DNA of 64,000 bases from Brenneria salicis ATCC 15712 = DSM 30166 (GTDB lineage Bacteria > Pseudomonadota > Gammaproteobacteria > Enterobacterales > Enterobacteriaceae). The position numbers and the translations under genes are program-made. Positions 38,972 through 47,497 of the stretch are shown here, in pieces. A model generated the notes under the pieces. The model saw nothing but the letters and a program-made list of their open reading frames with translations, had not been told where the DNA came from and did no database searches. Position 1 is the stretch's first letter; each line of letters opens with the position of its first letter. The stretch is taken from NCBI RefSeq assembly GCF_003315515.1, contig NZ_QNRY01000006.1:50133-114132 (forward strand), read 5' to 3'.

Positions 38972-40752
38972 TAGTCTTGCTCCACATTACTGATGCCGGT
39001 TTGCGCACTCATGGTTACGCCAGGCGTATTGATTTTGACCTTGCTGACCTGCACTCGGTCATCTTTAACCGTGACCTCGATTTCACCCTGTAGCTGTTGA
39101 AGCGGCTGGGGAATATAGGGATAGGTTCCCATCATGTTGGGGTGCAATGCATCCCACTGTGGTGATGACGGCGGCACCGGCGGCGCTGTCAGCCATTTCT
39201 TAATGTCATCCCACATTGTTTTGCGGTTGCTGTTATCCTGCGCCCGTTTGATGAGAGCGGCACGTTCTTCATCATTCTTTGGGAAAGGAACCAATGAGGT
39301 GATTTCTGATGCGGTATTGATGGCCATGCCGAGCACGCCGCCCTTGTCGTACTTACTTTTGTTACTACCTGGTAAGTCTGGGACACCCGGCCCACCATTC
39401 CCCATGCCGCCCACGCCCATATTGGTGACATAGACCGGCATAACACCGGATCCAAATACGTCGGCCACTCCTGCGGGAATGCCTTTCTTACCCGGACGCA
39501 GGAAGTCATAAGCGCCTTTACCGATTTGAAATGCCTTGCGAGCTGCAAGGAATCCACCTGTAGCCAACGCCACGTTCTTGCCAATCTCCAGCCAGTTCTG
39601 GACTGTTTCCTGGTCTACCGAGTTAAGTGCGTCGGCCAGATCTTGCACGGGCGCGGCAAGCTGGCTATTAGCAAATTTCTCCCAGGTGGTAGTCATACTT
39701 TGCAAAGCGGAGGTGAAGTCTTGGGCAGCATATTTGGCATCTTCTAATAGACTTTTTTCGTCAGGAACAACGCCCATATATGCTTTCAGTTTTTCCCTAC
39801 CTGTTTGACCACTAACAGCTTTGATCAAGTCCATACTTTCTTGTCCAAAACCTGCACCAGATAGATAACCACCTTGCTTCTCCACACCGTTTCGGGATGA
39901 TCGCTGTGCTGTTTCATCAAGAATCTGCGGTAAAGAACGAATTTTTCCATCTTTATCAAAAACTCTAATACCGTTAGCTTTCAGCGATTTCAATACGTTT
40001 GGGGATTGAAGATCTCGAATAAAAGCTGTTACCGTTGATGCTGCTAAAACGTCATTTGCTCGTAAGTCCATTGCCGCTTCAGCAACGGCCATCACTTCCA
40101 TAGCAGCGTCAATGCCACTGGCCCCAGCGGCTGAGTACATAGATATTGCTGGAGGCAATAGTTTTGCAGCATTGTTTAGTTCAAATGCCCCGGTTTTTCC
40201 AAGTTCATTCATGCCACCCAGAGCCTTTCCTACTTCCTTTTCAGTAAGAATAAGTAACTTCTTATATTCAGCAATAAGGCCACCGATATCCTCGCCTGAT
40301 GCGCCTGAACCAGCGATAGCCATACCGATGTTTTCCCTGTTTTTTAACGCAAAATCCAAATCTCCAGTTCGAGTATTAATCACCTCGCTGGCCCCTTGGA
40401 TCTCACTGGTATCGACTCTGAATTTAATAGCGACATCTTGAGAAAGATTAAATATCTCGGCTATTTCTTCCCGAGTTTTACCAGCTGTAATGCCCATTCG
40501 TGTCAGACGGCGATCTAACTGCTTATAATTGTTCAACATAGCACCGCCCGCAAATCCCGCAATCATGCCGGTATAGCGGTTTCCCAGCATATCCAGCCCG
40601 CGCCCAGCCGCCGCACTGGTGGCCTTAACAACGGACATTGCCCGTTCGTTCCGGCGTGCGAACTCCGACATATTGGCCCCGTACTGGCGGGCTTTGGCGG
40701 TAAGATTGCCCGCCAGGTTGATGATGATTTCAGTGTCGAGGCGCTTGGCCAT
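38971..40752 (-). CDS. Tail tape measure protein (Mu gp42)
   Basis: A 593-residue protein. The N-terminal region is helical; a TP901-type core follows (NLSQDVAIKFRVDTSEIQG, LLPPAISMYSAAGASGIDAAMEVMAVAEAA), then glycine-rich hydrophobic segments near 375-455. Its length should set a tail of about 90 nm by the general 1.5 angstrom per residue rule. Its first 23 bases overlap the tail of the frameshifted chaperone product. The start ATG at 40752 is preceded by GAGGAAGC. Confidence 0.92.
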   Translation of the reverse strand: MAKRLDTEIIINLAGNLTAKARQYGANMSEFARRNERAMSVVKATSAAAGRGLDMLGNRYTGMIAGFAGGAMLNNYKQLDRRLTRMGITAGKTREEIAEIFNLSQDVAIKFRVDTSEIQGASEVINTRTGDLDFALKNRENIGMAIAGSGASGEDIGGLIAEYKKLLILTEKEVGKALGGMNELGKTGAFELNNAAKLLPPAISMYSAAGASGIDAAMEVMAVAEAAMDLRANDVLAASTVTAFIRDLQSPNVLKSLKANGIRVFDKDGKIRSLPQILDETAQRSSRNGVEKQGGYLSGAGFGQESMDLIKAVSGQTGREKLKAYMGVVPDEKSLLEDAKYAAQDFTSALQSMTTTWEKFANSQLAAPVQDLADALNSVDQETVQNWLEIGKNVALATGGFLAARKAFQIGKGAYDFLRPGKKGIPAGVADVFGSGVMPVYVTNMGVGGMGNGGPGVPDLPGSNKSKYDKGGVLGMAINTASEITSLVPFPKNDEERAALIKRAQDNSNRKTMWDDIKKWLTAPPVPPSSPQWDALHPNMMGTYPYIPQPLQQLQGEIEVTVKDDRVQVSKVKINTPGVTMSAQTGISNVEQD

Positions 40753-41234
40753 GCTGCTTCCTCAGTTGTTCGGTGATGCGGAACAGTTGCCGCAATGGCA
40801 ACTGTTCCAGGTATGACACACTGAATCGTGTGGAAAGGTTAACGAGTAGGTTAGTCAGCGCCGCCGCCAGCGGCATCAGTTCGCCCCCGGTTGCTTACCT
40901 CCGTCAGCAGGTCGTCCATATCGGATGCCTTTTCCGTCAGCAAATCCAAATCCTTGGGGTGAAGTTGATAAAGCTGCTTCAGACTCAACGGGCCGGGGAT
41001 ATCCCCGATAGACGCAATCTGGCGGCGCAGCATTTCCAGCCCCATCATCACTTCGGAGCAATAGGCATGAGCTTTGCCGTTCTCGCCGATAACCACGCGC
41101 TCACTGGCGAGCTGGGAGTCAATCACATCCTTGGTATCCAGTTCGCGCAGATCTACAACCATATGCCGGGCTTCATCTGCCGTGCCTTTGCCTGTCACCA
41201 GACCATGAATCAGCGTTACCGTCATCTTTGCCAT
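40730..41234 (-). CDS. Tail assembly chaperone, long form made by -2 frameshift
   Basis: If ribosomes slip back two bases at the G-run (40884-40888), the short chaperone is joined to a second frame. That frame runs 51 codons, starting GELMPLAAALTNLLVNL and ending KQHGQAPRH, to a TGA at 40730. The extension has no start codon of its own, keeps good coding character, and fills the gap to the tape measure gene. Tail chaperone pairs of this G / GT type are conserved in tailed phages, and a -2 shift has been reported for Mu. That it occurs here is inferred from the sequence. Confidence 0.75.
40851..41234 (-). CDS. Tail assembly chaperone, short form (Mu gp41-like)
   Basis: A 127-residue protein of the Mu gp41 type (MVDLRELDTKDVIDSQLASERV, MGLEMLRRQIASIGDIPGPL), placed between tube and tape measure genes where the chaperone always lies. 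The ATG at 41234 has AAGGTG upstream and starts two bases after the tube stop; the frame to 41252 adds six residues. The last 14 codons lie beyond the slippery site and would be lost in the long form. The product binds the tape measure during tail assembly and is not in the virion. Confidence 0.85.
   Translation of the reverse strand: MAKMTVTLIHGLVTGKGTADEARHMVVDLRELDTKDVIDSQLASERVVIGENGKAHAYCSEVMMGLEMLRRQIASIGDIPGPLSLKQLYQLHPKDLDLLTEKASDMDDLLTEVSNRGRTDAAGGGAD
40881..40889 (-). other. Slippery site for programmed frameshift
   Basis: Coding strand CGGGGGCGA. In frame it is read CGG GGG CGA; moving back two bases re-pairs GGG with GGG and continues GGC GAA CTG. A -1 move leads to a stop within five codons, so only -2 (or +1) gives the long chaperone. 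Confidence 0.7.
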
Positions 41235-41236
41235 GC

Positions 41237-41587
41237 TTACACCTTCACGCACTTGGCGCCGATAAATGTGACTGAAATTTGCCCGTCAGACTCGGACAGT
41301 TCGCTGGGGTTTTCCGCCGCCGCGCCGGTCATCATGTAGCTCAGTCCGTTATCGCCTTCAAACATCACCGTCACTTCTTCCCAGCCGCTGATCTCGATCA
41401 CGTCCATATCTTCCGCTGCCGCGATAGTAAGTTGCACAGACGGGTTAACACGCTTGCGGGACATGCCCCAGGTCTTACCCGCGCCGTTATGCGCAGTGCG
41501 GGCGTAGCCGCCAGGGTTCAGCGTTGACGTGCCTTTGGTCTTTATTTCCCGGCCATTCACGCGAATGGCTGCTTCGCCTAAAATCAT
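41237..41587 (-). CDS. Tail tube protein (Mu M, gp40)
   Basis: A 116-residue Mu-type tail tube protein (ILGEAAIRVNGREIKTKGTS, LNPGGYART, CQ-free beta-sandwich with EISGWEEVTVMFEGDNG). It polymerises inside the sheath around the tape measure. It sits between sheath and chaperone in the conserved order. Confidence 0.9.
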   Translation of the reverse strand: MILGEAAIRVNGREIKTKGTSTLNPGGYARTAHNGAGKTWGMSRKRVNPSVQLTIAAAEDMDVIEISGWEEVTVMFEGDNGLSYMMTGAAAENPSELSESDGQISVTFIGAKCVKV

Positions 41588-41596
41588 GCTGCCCCC

Positions 41597-43075
41597 TTAG
41601 AGCTTGAACTGAATCAGACCAGCCAGAACCCGCAACTGGTTAACAATGTTCGGATGGATAATAAAATTTAGACGGTTGCGGTCTGCGGTATCACGCACCA
41701 CGGATAGCGTTTCTTTGTAGTCGTCAAAATCCTCGACTAACCCGGCTGGCTCCAGTTCTGTAAGGAATATATCAATCAGCTCCTGCGTACACAGTTTGGG
41801 CGTCATGACCGGCTGACCGGGTTCCAGTACGTCCAGCACATCATCATCGGCGAGCTTGTGGCGGGGATAGCGATTAGTGAACCGGTTCTTGATGACGTAA
41901 CGAATATGGCCCAGCGTTGCCGGGGACGTGATATCCAGATAGGACGTATCCGCATCGCCAAAGCTGTTCACGCGATAGGTCGTAATTTCCCGCTCGATGC
42001 AGACATTTCCGCCCGCATCGACGTAATGAGTCGCTACGCCATCGAACAGATGAAGATTGCGCTCGACCATATCCCAGCGCACTTCCTTTGCCGGGGCAAG
42101 AATGCCAGGCAAGGCCAGCGTCTGAAGCGGCCGCGCCGGGTCAATCGCCAGGTAATACGCCGCAATACCCGCGTAAGCGGCAGCCCACAAATAAGCGGGT
42201 TGCGGGGAAATGTTGGTTCCCATCGATGTGATCAGGAAGTCGTTACGATTGCCGCCCCAGGTGCCGGTGGCGGCATGAGTGCCACGAACGGCGGTGTAGG
42301 CGATGGCTTCAATCATCTTCAACGGCCCCCAGCGATTGAGCAATTCATCGCGCAGGGTGTTCAGGCTGGCCACATCGTTAAACGGGCAAACGATATGGTT
42401 AAACCACTCATCTCCCAGAGACGCAACCACCGCCGCAATATCCGGGGTGCCGGTGCCGCCGGTAAACGCCGTCGTCGTTACACTTAGCCCGGCCGGTGTC
42501 TGCTCGCCGACGTAGTAATTGACGCGCACGTCGAGGTCATTGGTCGTCTGGCCTTTCCATTTTGCCGTGAGCACCACCGTACCTGCTGCATCGGCTTTCA
42601 CGGCGGCTGTGACCGGTAATGTCACCACCGCATTGACAGCGGACACAATCGCCGCCGCCACCGTTTCAGCGGTATCCGCCGCACTGACGCCGACCTGCAC
42701 TGTTACGCCACACACTAACAGCGCCAGTGTACCGGCAGCGGTTGCCGGGCCGGTCACCACAATTTCAGCGCTGGCCGCGTTGCCTGCCGCCAGGTCTTCA
42801 ATACCCATAGCCCAGGTTTCGGTATAGCTGTTGCCCTTGCGCAACGTCTTCAGCATTTCCGCCAGCATGGATCCGCGACCATATAGATTGTCGGCCGTGC
42901 TGTCGCTGGTGATGCGGTTCTGCGTCAACGGCGCGGCTGTGCCGGTAGCCAGTTGCTGGCCGATCACCAGAATCTTGTGTTGCTGCGCCGGGGCGCTGTC
43001 GAGCGCCATGGAATTATCGATTTCGATATAGACCAGCGGCACCCGGATATCATTGGGAATAGTGCCTAACGCCAT
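41597..43075 (-). CDS. Contractile tail sheath protein (Mu L, gp39)
   Basis: A 492-residue Mu-type sheath: IPNDIRVPLVYIEIDNS at the start, QQHKILVIGQQLATG, LWAAAYAGIAAYYLAIDPARP, and the C-terminal DRNRLNFIIHPNIVNQLRV. A variable Ala/Val/Thr-rich domain near 110-215 is the exposed part. This shows a contractile-tailed (myovirus) particle. Confidence 0.95.
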   Translation of the reverse strand: MALGTIPNDIRVPLVYIEIDNSMALDSAPAQQHKILVIGQQLATGTAAPLTQNRITSDSTADNLYGRGSMLAEMLKTLRKGNSYTETWAMGIEDLAAGNAASAEIVVTGPATAAGTLALLVCGVTVQVGVSAADTAETVAAAIVSAVNAVVTLPVTAAVKADAAGTVVLTAKWKGQTTNDLDVRVNYYVGEQTPAGLSVTTTAFTGGTGTPDIAAVVASLGDEWFNHIVCPFNDVASLNTLRDELLNRWGPLKMIEAIAYTAVRGTHAATGTWGGNRNDFLITSMGTNISPQPAYLWAAAYAGIAAYYLAIDPARPLQTLALPGILAPAKEVRWDMVERNLHLFDGVATHYVDAGGNVCIEREITTYRVNSFGDADTSYLDITSPATLGHIRYVIKNRFTNRYPRHKLADDDVLDVLEPGQPVMTPKLCTQELIDIFLTELEPAGLVEDFDDYKETLSVVRDTADRNRLNFIIHPNIVNQLRVLAGLIQFKL

Positions 43076-43077
43076 GG

Positions 43078-43266
43078 TTATTTCTCCGCCTTGGTTGATT
43101 TGGTGGCCGGGACGGTGACGACGTCAGTGACTTCAAGGTCACCTTCGGCGATGCGCCGCAACCAGTAGGATGACAGCGGTAAATCTTCGCCGTCGTCTTT
43201 TAAGTAAGTGCCGGCCGGCTTACGTACTTTGACGCCGCCCTTGGGCTTAAGGTGTTTGGTCTTCAT
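43078..43266 (-). CDS. DUF2635 protein (Mu gp38)
   Basis: A 62-residue basic protein (LKPKGGVKVRKPAGTYL, LPLSSYWLRRIAEGDLEV). The family is found next to the sheath gene in Mu-like phages; its role is unknown. It overlaps gp37 by 20 bases. Confidence 0.85.
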   Translation of the reverse strand: MKTKHLKPKGGVKVRKPAGTYLKDDGEDLPLSSYWLRRIAEGDLEVTDVVTVPATKSTKAEK

Positions 43267-43867
43267 TGTTTTCCTGTCCTCTTACGGGGATCACGGCTTC
43301 AATTACAGGGACACCGCCGCGTGGCGTGGCTGTCATCCCCAGTCTGAGGAAATCAGGCAATTCGCTGATATCCGTTTCTTCATCCAGTTTGAATTCCTGA
43401 CTCCACATCACCGCCCACATGGTCAGCCCCAGATTGTCGAGACTGCCGCTGTAGATGTTGTCCGCTGATATCGTGTCCGCTTTGCGCTCCGCGCCCATTT
43501 CCTTTGCTGCCAGTGGGCTGGCGATGCGCTTGACCAGCCTGGCGACCATAACTTCGGCACGCAGATCGCGGCCATAGCCCCAGTAATCGGTGGCCATCAC
43601 ATAAGCGCACCAGGTGACGGTGCCGATCACTCCGCCCGCCTGGTGATGAATGTCGCGGGCGCGCAAAGCGGCGATGCGGATGCTGCCGTTCTTGTCGGAT
43701 AGGTGACGCTTGACCTCTTCAGGGGTATTGAACTGGCCTATATGACGCTCAACCACCGGCACCTGGTCGGGATTGTTCCCTTGTAGAACCGGCTGAAGCC
43801 AGGCAACAATCCGTTCAGCGGCGGATATTGTGCTGCCAAGTGTGACCAGGTTAGGGCGTTCACTCAC
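43247..43867 (-). CDS. DUF1834 protein (Mu gp37)
   Basis: A 206-residue protein of the DUF1834/gp37 family, which lies between head and tail modules and is thought to act at the head-tail connection or tail terminus. Visible features are VERHIGQFNTPEEVKRHL, CAYVMATDYWGYGRDLRAEV and a conserved W-rich stretch LGLTMWAVMWSQEF. It overlaps the virion morphogenesis gene by 4 bases. Confidence 0.82.
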   Translation of the reverse strand: MSERPNLVTLGSTISAAERIVAWLQPVLQGNNPDQVPVVERHIGQFNTPEEVKRHLSDKNGSIRIAALRARDIHHQAGGVIGTVTWCAYVMATDYWGYGRDLRAEVMVARLVKRIASPLAAKEMGAERKADTISADNIYSGSLDNLGLTMWAVMWSQEFKLDEETDISELPDFLRLGMTATPRGGVPVIEAVIPVRGQENNEDQTP

Positions 43868-44406
43868 GGCAATACCTCCTTCCAGAAGTCGCCAATAACG
43901 TGCAACAGCTCTTCGCTATTGCTGTTTGACAGCCCCAGCCATTCACGCTGGGGGATGTTCATCATGCGGCTATGCGCCTTCACGCTTTGCCATACCGGAT
44001 GTTTGAGTACCCGGCCGAAAGCCTTCTTAATCAAGCGCTGATGCGCACTAATCGCAACGCTGCCGCTGTACCCGTCCTGATGGACGCCCGCATACCGCAA
44101 CGGGGAGCCGACACGTACTTGGTTGCGTTCAACGATGGAGATCACGCTATCAAGCAGATCGCCATTGCCTTGCAACAGGCTCTGATTGCCGTGGCGGGTC
44201 TTGGCATAGCCTTCAGACCAGTCTTGCCATGCCGTACCGCCGGGCGATTCTTTCTCATCAGTGATGCGGCGGCGGGTCTGGGATTCAGCAACGGCACCGA
44301 TGCTTTCCAGCAGTTCAGCCCGTAGGCTGCTATCGGCCAATTTCTCCATTGCCTGGCGGATCTGCGCGAGCTTTTCCGCCCCCATCACTTCGACCTGGAT
44401 CCCCAT
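43864..44406 (-). CDS. Phage virion morphogenesis protein (Mu G-like)
   Basis: A 180-residue Phage_tail_S family protein (GAVAESQTRRRITDEKESPGG, AWQDWSEGYAKTRHGNQSLL, SPLRYAGVHQDGYSG). In Mu this gene, G (gp31), lies between F and the protease; here it follows gp36, so the order differs from Mu itself. It is thought to complete head or tail ends. It overlaps gp36 by one base. Confidence 0.88.
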   Translation of the reverse strand: MGIQVEVMGAEKLAQIRQAMEKLADSSLRAELLESIGAVAESQTRRRITDEKESPGGTAWQDWSEGYAKTRHGNQSLLQGNGDLLDSVISIVERNQVRVGSPLRYAGVHQDGYSGSVAISAHQRLIKKAFGRVLKHPVWQSVKAHSRMMNIPQREWLGLSNSNSEELLHVIGDFWKEVLP

Positions 44407-44843
44407 TACAGGACGCCTTTCAGGTTGTTGCGGGTGAACAATCGCGGGTTTTCGCCGGTCATGAACACTTTGCCGCTTTCCCCCTCGGTAGGCTGTTCCA
44501 GCGTCGGCAGGCCGATATCGCGCTGACCGCTGGCGATTTCCTTCAGCGTTTTGATGGCATCTTCATAGCGCTTGCGCACCAGCTCGGTGGCCACGTTGTC
44601 GCGGTCAGCCAGCCAATAAAAAGCGATGGATACGGCCACCCGGTTCAGAATGCGGGGAACCGTGGTTTCCAGCGGCAGCTTGTACCGGCGCGACAGCAAC
44701 GAATTAATTTCCTCGTCGGTGTCTTCCAGCGCTTGCGCAATTGCGGCTTCATCCAGTTCATTGGTTTCCCTGTTGATCGCCACGTTCCAGACATAAGAGC
44801 CATCGGCGACCAGCAAATCTTCACGGGTGGCGTAGTGCATCAC
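44406..44843 (-). CDS. DUF1320 protein (Mu gp36)
   Basis: A 145-residue protein of the gp36/DUF1320 head-tail connector group: YATREDLLVADGS, AAIAQALEDTDEEINSLLSRRYKLPL and RDNVATELVRKRYEDAIKTL. The fold resembles gp6-type connectors, so it probably binds under the portal. It overlaps gp35 by 4 bases. Confidence 0.88.
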   Translation of the reverse strand: MMHYATREDLLVADGSYVWNVAINRETNELDEAAIAQALEDTDEEINSLLSRRYKLPLETTVPRILNRVAVSIAFYWLADRDNVATELVRKRYEDAIKTLKEIASGQRDIGLPTLEQPTEGESGKVFMTGENPRLFTRNNLKGVL

Positions 44844-45325
44844 TTATCCTCGGTCGCTGGTTCGTCGGTGGTTTGCACGACAGTAACGCGCAATTGCGGC
44901 TCACCCTTCAGCCGTTCTGCAACGGCACGGCTAATAAAGGGCTGAACCGGCGTACCATCGTCGGCAACGCTTTCGGCGTTATCGCTGTCCGGATCGTCAC
45001 TGACGAACACATGCACGCCGTCGAACGGCCAGAAGCGGCCGCAACGATAGAAGCCTTCCTTTGATACAGCTTGCACCAACAGCACTTCTACCCCCATTAC
45101 GTTGGCGGCGTCGGATGCTGACAGCACCGGATCAGCTACGGGGTCATTGCCTGTGACGACGATGGATTGCGAACCCACCGGGATGTAATGCCCTGGCAAT
45201 ACGATTGCCGGTTCATGTCCGTCACTGTTGCCTTCAGTAAGCGGTGCCACTTCCGGCGCTGGAACCGTGACAGTGCTATCCGTAGCCTTTTGCTGGCTCG
45301 CTGTTTTGTTTTTCGCTCCACTCAT
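44840..45325 (-). CDS. Gp35-like protein (HI1506-related)
   Basis: A 161-residue acidic protein. The N-terminal 35 residues are Thr/Ala/Pro-rich and likely disordered. The C-terminal half (EGFYRCGRFWPFDGVHVFVSDD, RAVAERLKGEPQLRV) matches the HI1506-related family that follows the capsid gene in Mu-like phages. Function unknown. Confidence 0.8.
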   Translation of the reverse strand: MSGAKNKTASQQKATDSTVTVPAPEVAPLTEGNSDGHEPAIVLPGHYIPVGSQSIVVTGNDPVADPVLSASDAANVMGVEVLLVQAVSKEGFYRCGRFWPFDGVHVFVSDDPDSDNAESVADDGTPVQPFISRAVAERLKGEPQLRVTVVQTTDEPATEDK

Positions 45326-45347
45326 TTTCCATCCTCTTTAGCGTCTA

Positions 45348-45375
45348 TTTATCGGGCGTTTAAACGCCCGATAAA
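45348..45375. repeat. 28-bp perfect palindrome after the major capsid gene
   Basis: The arm TTTATCGGGCGTTT is followed directly by its reverse complement. As RNA it can form an 11-bp GC-rich stem with a 6-base loop, in the 80-base gap between capsid and gp35. There is no T-tract, so it is not a standard terminator. It may protect the capsid mRNA or reduce read-through, since capsid protein is needed in excess. Confidence 0.7.
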
Positions 45376-45405
45376 ATCAGGTTAATAGTGAATTGATTAA
45401 GCGGC

Positions 45406-46320
45406 TTAGCCGCCAGCGGCCACTGGGGTCGTGATGAACGGGCTGTTTACGATGTCAACATCCTTGTAGTAGATGTTGGAATCCCCGCCATCGATCAACT
45501 GCGCATCAATAACCTTTTTTGCTGCCGCCCGATTTTGGCGGCCCACAACCAGCGTGGTCGGGGTGATACCCAATGGTTCACCGTCATCGCGTTTCATCCC
45601 TTGGAGGATTTCCACGGCTTTTTCGTAGTTCGCTACCGTCAGCGGCGCTCGCGAACCTACGGCGGTCTGCCAGAAGCCATAGCCGACGTTGCTACGGCCA
45701 TCAACCCCGTACAGGAATTCGTTATTCTTGAACGTGTGTTCGTTGTCGAGATCATCCAAAGACGTGAATTTAAATGGACGGCGGTTCTGGTACAGAATGG
45801 GTTTCAGAACCTGAGATTCATCAATCAGGAACCAGGGTTCTCCCGTATCTGTAGTGATATCGCCCACGACATTGCTGTAGGTGCCGCCCGCCATCGGATG
45901 GTCGGTATCAAAGAAATACTGGTCGTCAAAGCACTGCGTGGTGAACCCTTCGGACAGCAACTTGAATGCCAGCGTATCCGGGAAAATGCCGACTTTGCGA
46001 CCGTACCCCTGAGCAATGATGCTGTATTGCCCAATCTGGTCGTCTTCAATGCTTTCCCGTTTTACACGAATTGAGCTTTCCCACGTTTTGTTGGAAATGG
46101 TGTAACCACGTTGGCTCAACACCGCGAGCTGACGTTCACCAATCCATTCCACAATTCCCGGCAGATCGGACAACCAGCCATAGGTATTAGATGCAGTGCT
46201 AGACGGGACTTCAGTGGCGATACGCAGGTATTGCGGCTTAACACCGGCAAGCCCTGCGGTATAGGCTGCGCTCAGCGAGGTGGTGAGCGCGTGTAAAACT
46301 TCTGCTGATGGAGTCGCCAT
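45406..46320 (-). CDS. Major capsid protein (Mu T, gp34)
   Basis: A 304-residue Mu-like major head subunit, colinear with the gpT family: LTTSLSAAYTAGLAG, YGWLSDLPGIVEWIGERQLAVL, YTISNKTWESSIRVKRESIEDD, QCFDDQYFFDTDHPM and the C-terminal VNSPFITTPVAAGG. It has the HK97-type fold by family. It is directly after the protease/scaffold gene (one shared base). Confidence 0.95.
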   Translation of the reverse strand: MATPSAEVLHALTTSLSAAYTAGLAGVKPQYLRIATEVPSSTASNTYGWLSDLPGIVEWIGERQLAVLSQRGYTISNKTWESSIRVKRESIEDDQIGQYSIIAQGYGRKVGIFPDTLAFKLLSEGFTTQCFDDQYFFDTDHPMAGGTYSNVVGDITTDTGEPWFLIDESQVLKPILYQNRRPFKFTSLDDLDNEHTFKNNEFLYGVDGRSNVGYGFWQTAVGSRAPLTVANYEKAVEILQGMKRDDGEPLGITPTTLVVGRQNRAAAKKVIDAQLIDGGDSNIYYKDVDIVNSPFITTPVAAGG

Positions 46321-46823
46321 TATTGCTGTTCCTCTTGTTTAGCTTTTGCTGCCAGGAACTGTTCTTTGCTGATGCCCATAGCGCGGCACGTCGCCAGCTC
46401 CACATCGGTCAGTTCCTGGTTGGTTTTGGCCGGATTCGGTTTTTTGGTCGGGTCGCCACTGGCAATCACAGGCGCAACTTTGACGAACTCGGTAAACTGC
46501 TTGCGGCCTTCTTCGCTGCGGCACGTCGCCAGATACATATCCTTGTTGGCCGGGGCCACTTTCCCTTCCTTGATCGCCAAATCCACCAGAGCTTCGGCTT
46601 CCTTATCAGCCTGCGCCTTCAGTTTGCCTTCGGCTTCAGTCGCTCGGTTCAACGCTAGTCGATGCGTCTCAACGGGAATGAACTTTGTCAAATCAGGATT
46701 TTCGGCACGGTTCAGCGCCACCTGTTCACTGGTTTTGATTTGCTGGATGGCTTTCACAGCGTCATCAACTGACGCGGTGGCAGACAGTCCCAGCACTGTC
46801 ACAAGCTGGACAGGGATGGTCAT
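46320..46823 (-). CDS. Nested scaffold protein (Mu Z-like), same frame as the protease
   Basis: An in-frame ATG at 46823 inside the protease gene is preceded by GGAG with nine bases spacing. From it a 167-residue, helix- and charge-rich protein (MTIPVQLVTVLGL...) ends at the protease stop. In Mu the scaffold Z is made in just this way from the 3' part of gene I. Translation from this start is inferred. Confidence 0.6.
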   Translation of the reverse strand: MTIPVQLVTVLGLSATASVDDAVKAIQQIKTSEQVALNRAENPDLTKFIPVETHRLALNRATEAEGKLKAQADKEAEALVDLAIKEGKVAPANKDMYLATCRSEEGRKQFTEFVKVAPVIASGDPTKKPNPAKTNQELTDVELATCRAMGISKEQFLAAKAKQEEQQ

Positions 46824-47288
46824 ATCGGTGTTCTCCGAGTTAAGAGCGGGAAAAGCCAGGTTTGGCTTGTTAGTGAGTCCGACGCTGGACAAGCGAGTCA
46901 CCTGGCCATCGGCGGTAAAGAAAAAAGCGGGGCTGTAAAACAGGTATTTTTTGCCACGAATCAGGGCTTCGCCATCGGCCGTCCATTCAACGTGCGCCTC
47001 AATACTGCCGTCAGCACCAGAGCGCAAGGCATCAATCCAACCATATGCCGGGGCTTCATCACCCTTCGGGCCTTTCAGCTCTGTAGCGTGCTCAATATCA
47101 ATCGGCAATTTCGGATAGCGGAAAGAAGACGCAATCACATCATCGGGATTGGTGGTCACCCAAACACGGCCATCACGGCCAGTGAATTGACCTGCGGGAA
47201 TAACGGGAAGCCATTCCGGGAGTTTGTCGTTATCCAACTGCGGCAATTCAAAGCACAGAGCCAACAGTTCAAGCTGGGGATTCATCAT
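46320..47288 (-). CDS. Prohead protease and scaffold (Mu I, gp32)
   Basis: A 322-residue protein. The N-terminal half is the Mu-like I protease (LPEWLPVIPAGQFTGRDGR, LPIDIEHATELKGPKGDEAPAYGWI, with the His/Ser region YSPAFFFTADGQVTRLSSVGLTNKP). The C-terminal half is Lys/Glu/Ala-rich and would act as scaffold inside the prohead before cleavage. A nested start likely gives the scaffold alone. The 5' gap of about 210 bases suggests its own late promoter. Confidence 0.9.
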   Translation of the reverse strand: MMNPQLELLALCFELPQLDNDKLPEWLPVIPAGQFTGRDGRVWVTTNPDDVIASSFRYPKLPIDIEHATELKGPKGDEAPAYGWIDALRSGADGSIEAHVEWTADGEALIRGKKYLFYSPAFFFTADGQVTRLSSVGLTNKPNLAFPALNSENTDMTIPVQLVTVLGLSATASVDDAVKAIQQIKTSEQVALNRAENPDLTKFIPVETHRLALNRATEAEGKLKAQADKEAEALVDLAIKEGKVAPANKDMYLATCRSEEGRKQFTEFVKVAPVIASGDPTKKPNPAKTNQELTDVELATCRAMGISKEQFLAAKAKQEEQQ

Positions 47289-47497
47289 GTCGTCCGTAAT
47301 CAGGAATACTGACGGACAGTGTGCGTTGCGAGGGGAAGAAAGGCGGATTAACCGCCTTCACTCTAACTGGGGGGAGGAACCGCGTTTAAACCATGTTTAA
47401 AAACGCACAGAAACGTTTAACAAAATTTCCTTGCGCCATCGTATCACAGACGGCGATAACGTCACCACGGCGGTTTTATGAAGACTAACAGATAAGG
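47289..47497. promoter_or_regulatory. Intergenic region before the protease gene (candidate late promoter region)
   Basis: A 209-bp gap without a gene, unusual in this tightly packed cluster. It has an AGGCGG / CCGCCT hairpin (47341-47357) with a weak T-tract on the minus strand, and an imperfect inverted repeat GCGTTTAAAC / GTTTAAAAACGC (47382-47406). In Mu the late promoter PI lies before gene I. The position fits, but I cannot point to a clear -10 element or activator site. Confidence 0.4.

Noticed and set aside
40874..40892. -1 frameshift as in lambda G/GT
   Set aside because: The -1 frame meets TGA (AAC TGA) a few codons after the G-run.
45348..45375. Capsid palindrome as an intrinsic terminator
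   Set aside because: No run of T follows the stem on either strand.
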